NCBI RefSeq assembly: GCF_013283835.1
Contig: NZ_CP054052.1
Location: forward strand, 1,240,001-1,304,000
Direction of reading: 5' to 3'
Length of the DNA: 64,000 bases
Source of the DNA: Poseidonibacter lekithochrous
Lineage (GTDB): Bacteria > Campylobacterota > Campylobacteria > Campylobacterales > Arcobacteraceae
Made by a program: the position numbers and the translations under genes. This document shows positions 36,196 through 44,182 of the stretch, one piece after another. Position 1 is the first letter of the stretch. Every line of letters starts with the position of its first letter. Below the pieces are notes generated by a model. The model ran no database searches, was not told the origin of the DNA, and saw only the letters and a list, made by a program, of their open reading frames with translations.

Positions 36196-37152
36196 ATGGA
36201 AAAATCTAATAAGGCAAGTGTTTTCTCAGTTCCAAGGGCAGTTTTAAATATAAATAAAAAATATGATTATCCTATTTATAGAAAAGTGGATGAAAAGATT
36301 TTTAGAATTTTATTAGATAAAAATAATGTCTATGATGAAAGAAAAGACCTCTTTATTAGAGATGAAAATATCGAACAAGTGTTTATTGATGTTAAAGATA
36401 AAGTAAAATACCAAGACGATATTCAAGAACATATCTCTAGTATTATAGAGGATGAAAGTATTCCTTTAAATATAAAAGCTAGTTTAATAAATGATATTGC
36501 AAAAGAGACAGTAAATGATCTTTTTGAGAATGAATTGGATTTTAAAAAATTACAAAAGGTTGATAACTTATTATCTAATAGTATAGATTTTATTCTAAGA
36601 GATGATACAGCACTTGATACTATGCTTAAGATAACATCTTATGATTATTATACTTATACTCATTGTATTGATGTGTCAACTTATTGTATGGGATTTGGTT
36701 TATATCTAGGTCTTAATAAAGATGATGTAAAACTTCTAGGAAAAGCGGGAATGCTCCATGATATTGGTAAGAAATATATTGATAGAAGTATTATTTGTAA
36801 AAAAGGTAGATTAACACAAGAAGAGATTGCTATTGTACAAAGACATCCTGTGTATTCTGCTCAGATGTTACAAATAAAAGGTGAACCAGATATTAGACTT
36901 CTTAGAATTGTTGAACAACACCATGAAAAATGTGATGGTTCTGGGTATCCAAAAGGTTTGCAAGAACATGAAATAGATGATTTTGCAAAAATAGTTAGTA
37001 TTTGTGATATATTTAACGCACTTACAACTAGACGTACATATAAAGACAGAATGAGTACATACGATGCAATTATGCTTATGTATGAAAAAATGGGTAATGA
37101 ACTTTGTTTATTTTACTTAGAAAAATTTGTTAAGTTTCTCAAACTAGCTTAA
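36196..37152 (+). CDS. HD-GYP domain protein (probable c-di-GMP phosphodiesterase)
   Basis: The C-terminal half has the full HD-GYP signature: HDIGKK (metal-binding His-Asp), the RHPVYSAQML helix, EQHHEKCDGSGYPKGL and CDIFNALTTRRTYKDRMS. These enzymes hydrolyse cyclic di-GMP to pGpG or GMP. The N-terminal 130 residues are a helical region of unknown kind with no receiver domain. A TTG at 36154 could add 14 residues, but I chose the ATG at 36196 because the added part is unlike a protein N-terminus. It lies between a kinase and its regulator, so carboxylate sensing and c-di-GMP level may be linked. Confidence 0.9.
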   Translation: MEKSNKASVFSVPRAVLNINKKYDYPIYRKVDEKIFRILLDKNNVYDERKDLFIRDENIEQVFIDVKDKVKYQDDIQEHISSIIEDESIPLNIKASLINDIAKETVNDLFENELDFKKLQKVDNLLSNSIDFILRDDTALDTMLKITSYDYYTYTHCIDVSTYCMGFGLYLGLNKDDVKLLGKAGMLHDIGKKYIDRSIICKKGRLTQEEIAIVQRHPVYSAQMLQIKGEPDIRLLRIVEQHHEKCDGSGYPKGLQEHEIDDFAKIVSICDIFNALTTRRTYKDRMSTYDAIMLMYEKMGNELCLFYLEKFVKFLKLA

Positions 37153-37204
37153 TAAATTCTAATCCCTGTTTTTATAAAATAGTATTATAAAAAAAAGGGT
37201 TTAT

Positions 37205-37885
37205 ATGGAAAATCTACTTAGTCAACTTCAAAACTATACAGTTCTTTGTGTAGAAGATGAAGATGGAATTAGAAAAAGATTAGTTAATACACTAAAGTAT
37301 TACTTCAGTGAAGTTTATGAAGCATCAAATGGAGATGATGGTTATGATTTATATAAAGAGTATAAACCAAGCCTAATAATTAGTGATATTGAAATGCCAA
37401 ATAAAAATGGTATATCAATGATAGAAGATATTCGAAAAACTGATCTTGATACTATTGTAATTATGATTACAGCTTACAGTACAGAAGAGTACTTACTTGA
37501 ATTAATTAATCTAAATATCAATCAATATATTTTAAAACCTGTAAATTCTGAATTACTTTTAAATGGAATTGTGAAGTCTTTTGGAAATAAATTAATCAAT
37601 AAAATTGAGTTTAATGAAGAATTACATTTTGATATGCAAGCAAGAGAACTTATATACAAAGAAGAAATTATCCCTTTGAGGAAGAGGGATAAAGACTTCA
37701 TTTTACTTTTGTATAAAAATAAAAATTGTGTTGTTAGCTACGATTTAATCGAAGAGAATCTTTGGCGAGATAGGTCAATGAGTATGAGTGCCCTAAAGAC
37801 ATTTATTAAGGAGTTTCGCCAAAGAGTTCCAGTCGATTTGATTATAAATATACCCCAAGAAGGTTACAAATTAATTACTTTTTAA
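37205..37885 (+). CDS. Response regulator with winged-helix output domain
   Basis: The receiver has VEDEDG (residues 16-21), phospho-acceptor Asp61 in LIISDIEMPNKNG and Lys in YILKPVNSELL. The C-terminal OmpR-like domain is IPLRKRDKDFILLLYKNKN ... ALKTFIKEFRQRVP ... IPQEGYKLITF. It is the likely partner of the Cache kinase at 34567. It lies directly upstream of the TRAP operon, whose promoter has paired ACTCACT half-sites, the probable binding site. Control of transporter and oxoprolinase genes is inferred. Confidence 0.9.
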   Translation: MENLLSQLQNYTVLCVEDEDGIRKRLVNTLKYYFSEVYEASNGDDGYDLYKEYKPSLIISDIEMPNKNGISMIEDIRKTDLDTIVIMITAYSTEEYLLELINLNINQYILKPVNSELLLNGIVKSFGNKLINKIEFNEELHFDMQARELIYKEEIIPLRKRDKDFILLLYKNKNCVVSYDLIEENLWRDRSMSMSALKTFIKEFRQRVPVDLIINIPQEGYKLITF

Positions 37886-37886
37886 A

Positions 37887-37914
37887 AAACTCACTATAAA
37901 CTCACTTGTATATT
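37887..37914 (+). promoter_or_regulatory. ACTCACT direct repeats upstream of TRAP operon
   Basis: Two exact ACTCACT copies at 37889-37895 and 37900-37906 are 11 bases apart, followed by a -10-like TATATT at 37909-37914. They lie immediately after the response-regulator stop codon and 45-60 bases before dctP. Confidence 0.65.
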
Positions 37915-37950
37915 TTAAACTTCTTATATCAATTAACTAAGGAGTTTCAA

Positions 37951-38907
37951 ATGATTAAAAAAAGTTTAATAGTACTTTCATTAGCGGGTGTTGCACTAGC
38001 TGGAAATGTAAAAATGGATTTAAATGCGAAGTATGGAGCAAATAACTTTCATACTAAAGGTGCTGTAGAGTTCTCAAAACTTGTAAAAGACTATACAAAA
38101 GGTTCAGTTAATATTACTGTTCATCCAGGGTCTGCACTTATTAAAGGTAATCCTTTAAAAGCTGTAAAAGATGGAACTGTTGCAATGACTGATATGTTTA
38201 TTCCTTTCACATCAGGTGGAGGTAAAGTATTTGGTGTTTCTGCATTACCATTTATTGCAAGCTCTTACGATGACGCTTTCAAACTATATCAATTATCTAA
38301 ACCAGCTTATGAAAAAACTGCTAAAAAATGGAATCAAAAATTCCTTTATTCTGTAACATGGCCAGCATCTGGTTTTTACTCTAAAAAAGAATTAACTTCA
38401 ATTTCTGACTTTAAAGGTGTTAAAACTAGAACTTATGACAAAAACTCAGCTGCATTTGTAAATATGGCCGGTGGTTCAGCTGTAGCATTACCATGGGGTG
38501 AGGTTTACTCTTCATTAAGAACTGGAATGGTTGATTCTGTTGTAACTTCTTCTTCATCTGGAAAAGATGGTAAGTTTTGGGAAGTATTAGATAACTATAC
38601 AAAAATCAATTACGCATATCCATTACAAGCTGTTACTATTAACTTAGATTACTGGAATGCTTTAAGTAAAGATCAAAAAGATGCACTTACAAGAGCAGCA
38701 GCTTTAATTGAGAAAAAACAATGGGAAGCTGTAAAAGTAGAAGAAAAAACTGCCTTAGAAACATTAGCTAAAAATGGAATTAAAATTAATGAAGCAAGTC
38801 CAGAGCTTAAAAAAGAGTTAGATGGTATTGCATTAGAATTATTAACTAAATATTTAGATGGTGCTAACTCACAAATCCAAGGGATTTTCAAAGAGTATAG
38901 AAAGTAA
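37951..38907 (+). CDS. dctP: TRAP transporter periplasmic solute-binding protein (DctP family)
   Basis: A signal peptide (MIKKSLIVLSLAGVALAGN) is followed by the DctP fold: FHTKGAVEFSKLVKDYTKGS, VKDGTVAMTDMFIPF, FKGVKTRTYDKNSAAFVNMA and GGSAVALPWGEVYSSLRTGM. The conserved arginine that binds the substrate carboxylate is in KTRTYD. The start is ATG 37951 with AAGGAG seven bases ahead; upstream codons to 37906 are not coding. It would bind a carboxylate in the periplasm for DctQM. Given the PxpABC genes downstream, 5-oxoproline is a good candidate; generic dicarboxylates are an alternative. Confidence 0.93.
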   Translation: MIKKSLIVLSLAGVALAGNVKMDLNAKYGANNFHTKGAVEFSKLVKDYTKGSVNITVHPGSALIKGNPLKAVKDGTVAMTDMFIPFTSGGGKVFGVSALPFIASSYDDAFKLYQLSKPAYEKTAKKWNQKFLYSVTWPASGFYSKKELTSISDFKGVKTRTYDKNSAAFVNMAGGSAVALPWGEVYSSLRTGMVDSVVTSSSSGKDGKFWEVLDNYTKINYAYPLQAVTINLDYWNALSKDQKDALTRAAALIEKKQWEAVKVEEKTALETLAKNGIKINEASPELKKELDGIALELLTKYLDGANSQIQGIFKEYRK

Positions 38908-38912
38908 TTAAG

Positions 38913-39395
38913 ATGAATTTCTTAAATTTAATAGATAAGTTGAGCAAAGGCTCAGCTTACTTAGCGGGATTCACGCTAGTTGGGCTAGTTTTATTAATAT
39001 TAACGGAAATCTTTTTAAGATCGTTTTTTGATATTTCTACAATGATTGCTGATGAGTACAGTGGATATTTATATTTAGCTTCTATCTTTTTAGCATTAGG
39101 TTATGCATTCTCTCAAGATGCTCACATCAGAATTAACATAGTTACTTCAAGGTTATCAAAAAGAGCAAATAAAAAAATCGATATTCTTGCAGCAATTATC
39201 ACATTAGGTGTATTGGCTTTCGCATTATATAGAACAATTTTATTTACATATGATTCATATGAATTAGAGATGTTATCAGAAAATGTTTCAGAAACACCTC
39301 TATATTTAACACAACTTGCAATGCCAATAGGTATAACAATTTTTATGTTAGTTGTAGTTGCATTTATTTTCAAAGGATTCTCAAATGATAGCTGA
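38913..39395 (+). CDS. dctQ: TRAP transporter small permease (DctQ family)
   Basis: The 160-residue protein has four membrane helices with the DctQ pattern (LTEIFLRSFFDISTMIADEY, ASIFLALGYAFSQDAHIRI). It joins DctM to form the Na+-driven symporter in the inner membrane. It starts six bases after dctP and overlaps dctM by 11 bases, so the three subunits are translated together. Confidence 0.93.
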   Translation: MNFLNLIDKLSKGSAYLAGFTLVGLVLLILTEIFLRSFFDISTMIADEYSGYLYLASIFLALGYAFSQDAHIRINIVTSRLSKRANKKIDILAAIITLGVLAFALYRTILFTYDSYELEMLSENVSETPLYLTQLAMPIGITIFMLVVVAFIFKGFSNDS

Positions 39396-40719
39396 TCCAC
39401 TAATTTTATCAATGATTTTAATAGCAATCATGTTTGTGTTTCTTCTTTCTTCTTTATGGATTGGGGTTTCATTAATTTTAACAGGTATTATTGGAATGCT
39501 TTTATTTGATCATAATTTGCCACCAGTTCTTTCAGTGTATGACAAAATTGGAGATTTATTAGCAGGTTCTTTATATGATGCGATGAACTCATGGTCACTA
39601 GCAGCTTTACCTATGTTTATTTTAATGGGTGAGATTTTATATAAATCATCTATTTCAACTAAGTTGTTAAATGGTTTAAAACCGTGGCTTGCACATATTC
39701 CAGGAGGACTACTTCATGTAAATGTAGCTGCTTGTTCACTATTTGCAGCAGTTTCAGGTTCAAGTGCTGCTACAACTGCAACAGTTGGAAAAATCACATT
39801 AGATGAACTTAAAAAAAGAGGTTATTCAAAAGAGTTAGCAATGGGATCATTAGCTGGTTCTGGAACTTTAGGATTTTTAATTCCACCATCATTAATTATG
39901 ATTATTTACGGTGTAATGTCTGATGTTTCAATTGGTAAGTTATTCGTAGCAGGTATTTTACCTGGACTTTTAATGGCTTCTTTATACTCATTTTATATTA
40001 TGTATAAAGCAAAAACTGATCCATCTGTATTACCTGATGTTGAAGAAACATTTACATGGGCTGATAAATGGCATTCATTAAAAGATTTAGCTCCTATTTT
40101 TACTCTTATTACATTGGTACTTGGTTCAATTTATGGAGGATATGCGACTCCAACTGAAGCAGCTGCTTTAGGTGTTTTAGGCTCATTACTTTTAGCATTT
40201 TATTTTAAAGCTATTGATTTAGAAGTAATTCAAAATGCTATTTTAAATACAGTTAAAACATCTGTAATGATTGGGTTTATCATCGCTGGTGCTGTTTTCT
40301 TATCACAAGTTATTGGATTCTTAGGAATTGCAAGAGCTATGAGTGAATATATTACAGGACTTGGATTATCTCCATTAATGTTAATTTTACTAATTGGTAT
40401 TATGTATATTATTTTAGGAATGATTCTTGAAGCTATTTCAATTGTTGTAATGACTTTACCAATTGTATTACCAATAGTGGTACTTGCTGGTTTTGATCCA
40501 TTATGGTTTGGTGTATTCTTAGTATTTATGGTAGAAATGGCACAGATTACTCCACCTGTTGGATTCTCCCTCTTTGTAATACAAAGTATAAGTGATGAAA
40601 AGATTGAAACCATTTTAAAAGCAACATTACCATTCTTTATTTTAATGGTAGTTACAGTTGCACTTATTACATTCTTCCCAGAAATTGTATTTTATTTACC
40701 TAATCAAATGATTAAGTAA
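39385..40719 (+). CDS. dctM: TRAP transporter large permease (DctM family)
   Basis: The 444-residue protein has 11-12 helices and DctM motifs: GGLLHVNVAACSLFAAVSGS, SAATTATVGKITLDELKKRG, GSLAGSGTLGFLIPPSLIMI, GILPGLLMASLY and MVEMAQITPPVGFSLFVIQS. The start is ATG 39385 with AAAGGA nine bases ahead inside dctQ. A TTG at 39358 would add nine residues without a good ribosome site. It is the transport channel of the TRAP system. A strong terminator follows, separating it from the pxp operon. Confidence 0.94.
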   Translation: MIADPLILSMILIAIMFVFLLSSLWIGVSLILTGIIGMLLFDHNLPPVLSVYDKIGDLLAGSLYDAMNSWSLAALPMFILMGEILYKSSISTKLLNGLKPWLAHIPGGLLHVNVAACSLFAAVSGSSAATTATVGKITLDELKKRGYSKELAMGSLAGSGTLGFLIPPSLIMIIYGVMSDVSIGKLFVAGILPGLLMASLYSFYIMYKAKTDPSVLPDVEETFTWADKWHSLKDLAPIFTLITLVLGSIYGGYATPTEAAALGVLGSLLLAFYFKAIDLEVIQNAILNTVKTSVMIGFIIAGAVFLSQVIGFLGIARAMSEYITGLGLSPLMLILLIGIMYIILGMILEAISIVVMTLPIVLPIVVLAGFDPLWFGVFLVFMVEMAQITPPVGFSLFVIQSISDEKIETILKATLPFFILMVVTVALITFFPEIVFYLPNQMIK

Positions 40720-40723
40720 TTGT

Positions 40724-40752
40724 AAAAGAGTAGAGAAATCTACTCTTTTTTT
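40724..40752 (+). terminator. Strong intrinsic terminator after TRAP operon
   Basis: AAAAGAGTAGA, a GAAA tetraloop, then TCTACTCTTTT and more T residues: a perfect 11-bp stem with a U-tract. Confidence 0.92.
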
Positions 40753-40766
40753 GTTTAAAACTATAA

Positions 40767-40801
40767 AAACTCACTTTTTTCCTACTCCAAGTTGTTATTA
40801 T
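40767..40801 (+). promoter_or_regulatory. ACTCACT half-site and promoter of pxp operon
   Basis: AAACTCACT (ACTCACT at 40769-40775) is followed by a degenerate second half (ACTCC at 40784) and TTGTTATTAT with a -10-like TATTAT at 40796-40801. The string ACTC..CAA.TTGTTAT.AT is shared with the kinase promoter at 34520-34539, which supports common control. Confidence 0.5.
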
Positions 40802-40828
40802 TCTTTAAATCAAAATAGGTAGAAAGAT

Positions 40829-41029
40829 ATGATTGAGTTAGGATTTTTATTTGCTTGTGTAATTATTTATTTGGCTTCTTTTTTATATAGAAGACTTGCG
40901 ATAATTGCTAGTTTTATAGTTTTATTTACGGCTTTTAATGTTGATGTAAATGAAGTTTTTGTTTTAGGTATGTTAGGTTTTCTAACAATACTTAGATTTA
41001 GAAAATCAGGAATCAAAGATGAAATTTAA
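40829..41029 (+). CDS. Small membrane protein, 66 aa
   Basis: Two hydrophobic helices (LGFLFACVIIYLASFLY and IIASFIVLFTAFNV) are followed by a third weaker one and a basic tail (RFRKSGIKDEI). No family is recognised. It is the first gene behind the pxp promoter region and lies about 40 bases before pxpA, so it may be a small accessory of the oxoprolinase or transport system. AGGTAGAAAGAT precedes the ATG. Confidence 0.65.
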   Translation: MIELGFLFACVIIYLASFLYRRLAIIASFIVLFTAFNVDVNEVFVLGMLGFLTILRFRKSGIKDEI

Positions 41030-41068
41030 TAATCTAGTTTAATATATGGTAAAATAAAGGAATATTTT

Positions 41069-41818
41069 ATGCAAGGTAATGAAATGGCTATTAGATTAAA
41101 CTGTGATATGGGTGAGAGTTTTGGTATCTGGAAAATGGGACTTGATGAACAAGTTATGCCATATATTGATATGGCCAATCTTGCCTGTGGCTTCCATGCT
41201 AGTGATGCTGTTACAATGAATAAATCTGTTGCCCTAGCAAAAGAAAATAATGTAACAATTGGTGCACATCCAGGTTATCAAGACTTAGTAGGTTTTGGTA
41301 GAAGATCAATGACTTGTTCTCTTGAAGAAATCAAGTCAATAGTTTTATATCAATTAGGTGCGTTAAATGCATTTTGTAGAGCTCACGGAACTGCAATTTC
41401 TTATGTGAAACCTCATGGGGCTTTATATAATGATATGATGAGAGATGAAAATATTTTTAAAGCAATTGTAAGTGCTATTGCTTCTTTTGATAAAAATATA
41501 AAAGTAATGATTCTTTCAAGCCCTAAAAATGAAGCTTATAAACATACTGCTTTATTATATGGTGTAAATGTAATTTTTGAAGTATTTGCAGATAGAAATT
41601 ATAATGATGATGGTACTTTAGTAGCAAGATCAAGACCAAACGCTGTAATCCATGATGAGCTTGAAGTGGCACAAAGATTAGCCACTTTAACTGAAAAAGG
41701 TTATATCGTTACTATTGGTGGTCAAAAACTTGTAATGGCAGTTGATACTATATGTGTTCATGGTGACAACGAAAAAGCCTTAGAGTTTATTAAGATACTT
41801 AGAAAAGCTATGTATTAA
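41069..41818 (+). CDS. pxpA: 5-oxoprolinase subunit PxpA (LamB/YcsF family)
   Basis: PxpA with PxpB and PxpC forms the bacterial ATP-dependent 5-oxoprolinase, which opens pyroglutamate to glutamate. The signature is complete: IRLNCDMGESFGIWKMG, MANLACGFHASDAVTMNKS, GAHPGYQDLVGFGRRSM, VKPHGALYNDM and ADRNYNDDGTLVARS. Two starts are possible: ATG 41069 (AAAGG eight bases ahead) and ATG 41084 (MAIRLNC, nearer the family N-terminus, with its own AAGG). The stop overlaps the pxpB start (TAATG). The enzyme is cytoplasmic. Confidence 0.95.
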   Translation: MQGNEMAIRLNCDMGESFGIWKMGLDEQVMPYIDMANLACGFHASDAVTMNKSVALAKENNVTIGAHPGYQDLVGFGRRSMTCSLEEIKSIVLYQLGALNAFCRAHGTAISYVKPHGALYNDMMRDENIFKAIVSAIASFDKNIKVMILSSPKNEAYKHTALLYGVNVIFEVFADRNYNDDGTLVARSRPNAVIHDELEVAQRLATLTEKGYIVTIGGQKLVMAVDTICVHGDNEKALEFIKILRKAMY

Positions 41819-42492
41819 TGGATTTTAAATTAGCTTCTGTTGATTCTTTGATTATATATTTTGGAAATGAGATTTCTGCTGATATATCTTCAAAAGTCAA
41901 AAATGCATATTTAAGTCTACAAAAACTAAATTGTGAAGGAATTATTGAAATAATCCCTTCTTACTCTTCAATTTTTATAACTTATGACATTTTCAAATAT
42001 GATTATGAAAAAGTTGTAGAACTACTAAAAAATTCAATAACTACAAAATCAAATGAATCAAATGATGAAAAGGTAGTAAATATTGATGTTTATTATGGAG
42101 TTGAAGTAGGTCTTGATTTAGAAGATATGAGCACAAAAACAGACTTAAGTATTCAAGAAATCATAGATATACATAGCAATAAATTATATGATGTTTATGC
42201 AATAGGTTTTTTACCTGGATTTGCATATTTAGCAAGTGTTGACCAAAGAATTGCAATGCCAAGACTAAGTAGTCCACGAAAACAAATACCAAAAGGTTCA
42301 GTATCAATTGCTGATACTCAAACTGCTGTATACCCGCAAGCAAGTCCTGGGGGTTGGAATATTATAGGTAGAACAGCCCTAGAGTTATTTGATAAAAATC
42401 TTGATAGCTTATCGCCTTTAAGTGTAGGGAACAAAGTTAAATTTAATTCAATCTCTAAAGAAGAGTTTCTATCACAAGGGGGAATTTTATGA
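41818..42492 (+). CDS. pxpB: 5-oxoprolinase subunit PxpB
   Basis: This matches the KipI/PxpB family: an N-terminal ferredoxin-like domain, then VDVYYGVEVGLDLEDMS-type sequence, HSNKLYDVYAIGFLPGFAYL, MPRLSSPRKQIPKGSVSIAD and TAVYPQASPGGWNIIGRTAL. With PxpC it forms the part that acts in the ATP-dependent phosphorylation step. Translation is coupled on both sides: TAATG with pxpA and ATGA with pxpC. Confidence 0.95.
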   Translation: MDFKLASVDSLIIYFGNEISADISSKVKNAYLSLQKLNCEGIIEIIPSYSSIFITYDIFKYDYEKVVELLKNSITTKSNESNDEKVVNIDVYYGVEVGLDLEDMSTKTDLSIQEIIDIHSNKLYDVYAIGFLPGFAYLASVDQRIAMPRLSSPRKQIPKGSVSIADTQTAVYPQASPGGWNIIGRTALELFDKNLDSLSPLSVGNKVKFNSISKEEFLSQGGIL

Positions 42493-43400
42493 GTTTAGAA
42501 ATAATTAATTCTCCTTTATTTGCAACTTTGCAAGATCAAGGTAGATTCTCATACACACATATAGGGGTTACAAATTCTGGTGTTATGGATGAATACTCTT
42601 ATTTAGTTGCAAATAAAATACTTGGAAATAAATTAGATACAAATATTATTGAAATATCTTTTTCAAATGTAGAGTTTAAATCTAATGTAAATACAGTAAT
42701 TGCAATTACAGGTTCTTCTTGTGAGTTTTTTATAAATGGTGTATCAAAAAACACTTGGCAAAGCCATAATATAAAAGTAGGGGATAGTATCAAGATTGGT
42801 AAGATTCTTGAAGGCTCTAGGGTTTATCTAGGGGTTAAAGGTGGCTTTGATATAAATAAAGAGTTTGGAAGTAACTCAACAACTATAAAAGAGAATCTAG
42901 GTGGAATAGATGGGGATAGATTAAAAAAATCTCAAATACTGCCTTGTGATACTTTTGTTCAAAGTCATAACACAAGATTAAAAGATACTTTTATTCCAAA
43001 ATATGAAAATGAATTAGAATTAAGAGTTGTATTATCATATCAAGATGAGTTTTTCCCTAAAGAGCAAATAGAGAAGTTTTTCTCTTCATCTTATATTATA
43101 AGTAATGAGTTTAATAGAATGGGTTGTAAACTAAAAGGTGAAGCAATCTCTTGTGATATAAATGGAATTATTTCAGAAGGTATATCTTTTGGAGCAATTC
43201 AAATACCAAGTGATGGACAGCCAATTATTTTACTAAAAGATAGACAAACAATTGGTGGATATCCTAAAATTGGTTCAGTTCTAAGTATTGATTGTTTTAA
43301 ACTAGCACAAGCAAAACCTAGCTGTAAAATTACGTTTAAACCAATTGAAATAAAAGAAGCTCAAGAAAAAGTAAGAGAGTTTTATTCTTCTTTTAATTGA
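42489..43400 (+). CDS. pxpC: 5-oxoprolinase subunit PxpC (biotin-dependent carboxylase-like domain)
   Basis: This matches the KipA/PxpC family: LFATLQDQGRFSYTHIGVTN, SGVMDEYSYLVANKILGN, AITGSSCEFFING, VYLGVKGGFDI, SNEFNRMGCKLKGEAI, EGISFGAIQIPSDGQPIILL and RQTIGGYPKIGSV. The 303 residues are of usual length. It is the last gene of the operon. Its end overlaps the convergent GGDEF-like gene by 19 bases, and no terminator hairpin was seen. Confidence 0.95.
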   Translation: MSLEIINSPLFATLQDQGRFSYTHIGVTNSGVMDEYSYLVANKILGNKLDTNIIEISFSNVEFKSNVNTVIAITGSSCEFFINGVSKNTWQSHNIKVGDSIKIGKILEGSRVYLGVKGGFDINKEFGSNSTTIKENLGGIDGDRLKKSQILPCDTFVQSHNTRLKDTFIPKYENELELRVVLSYQDEFFPKEQIEKFFSSSYIISNEFNRMGCKLKGEAISCDINGIISEGISFGAIQIPSDGQPIILLKDRQTIGGYPKIGSVLSIDCFKLAQAKPSCKITFKPIEIKEAQEKVREFYSSFN

Positions 43401-44182
43401 GCAAATAGAGACTCTAAAATATCTTTAGAGTCTTGATTTTTCATATACGCTGTTAAGTAGTACTCATAGTTTGCTTTTATAACTAAACCTGAGTTACTCT
43501 TAAGAGTTGTATTTGATAATAGTTGTTTAATATTATTAACCAAAGTTTTACACTCTTTTTCACTTTTATCAGATACAAATATAATAAACTGATTATCAAA
43601 GAATCTTGCAATTTTAAATTTACAATCATCTTCTGTTAAATTCTTCTTTAAAAAATTAGATATAAAAATCAGTAAGTTATCTGCTAATAAATCCCCATAT
43701 TCACTTTGAATATAAGAGTAATCATTTACATCAATTAGTATAGATATTCCATTCTCTTTAAATGTAGCATCGTCATTTAGAAATTTATTATAAATCCATT
43801 TTCTATTTTGAACATTTGTTAATTCATCTACAAATAGTTTTTTATTTAGACTTTTAAGCTCTTTCTCCAAATTTTGCATTTGATTATATATTGCACTTAA
43901 GGTATCAATATCTTTATTTAATAGGGCAGTTTTTGTATCTTTTGCTGCCTTTCCAATTGATTCTGTACTTGAAATAATATTTCCCATATAGTCTTCAATT
44001 GAATTAAAATCTTCGATAATTATCTGATTTAATTCTTTATTAAAAGAAGTATCACTTAAGTTGATCTCTAAGGTTCTAGCATTTTTATTAAACTTTTCAA
44101 AATAAATTGAAGGCATAATAACATCTTTATTTAGCAAATCATTAATTGTTAAATTGGTTATCTTTTTAAGTTCTTTTTTCAT
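43382..44182 (-). CDS. Protein with degenerate GGDEF domain
   Basis: After a helical N-terminal region, residues from about 125 on follow the GGDEF fold (DELTNVQNRKWIYNKFL, ISILIDVNDYSYIQSEYG, LLADNLLIFISNFLKK). However, the signature loop reads ARFFDNQFIIF instead of RxGGDEF, so cyclase activity is very unlikely. The start is ATG 44182 with GGAG six bases ahead; a TTG 12 bases upstream is less likely. Its start lies within the end of the EAL gene (17-base overlap). It may act as a partner or nucleotide sensor for that phosphodiesterase. Confidence 0.82.
   Translation of the reverse strand: MKKELKKITNLTINDLLNKDVIMPSIYFEKFNKNARTLEINLSDTSFNKELNQIIIEDFNSIEDYMGNIISSTESIGKAAKDTKTALLNKDIDTLSAIYNQMQNLEKELKSLNKKLFVDELTNVQNRKWIYNKFLNDDATFKENGISILIDVNDYSYIQSEYGDLLADNLLIFISNFLKKNLTEDDCKFKIARFFDNQFIIFVSDKSEKECKTLVNNIKQLLSNTTLKSNSGLVIKANYEYYLTAYMKNQDSKDILESLFAQLKEE

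Noticed and set aside
39358-39384. TTG-initiated extension of dctM
   Set aside because: ATG 39385 has AAAGGA at the correct distance and matches the usual DctM N-terminus.
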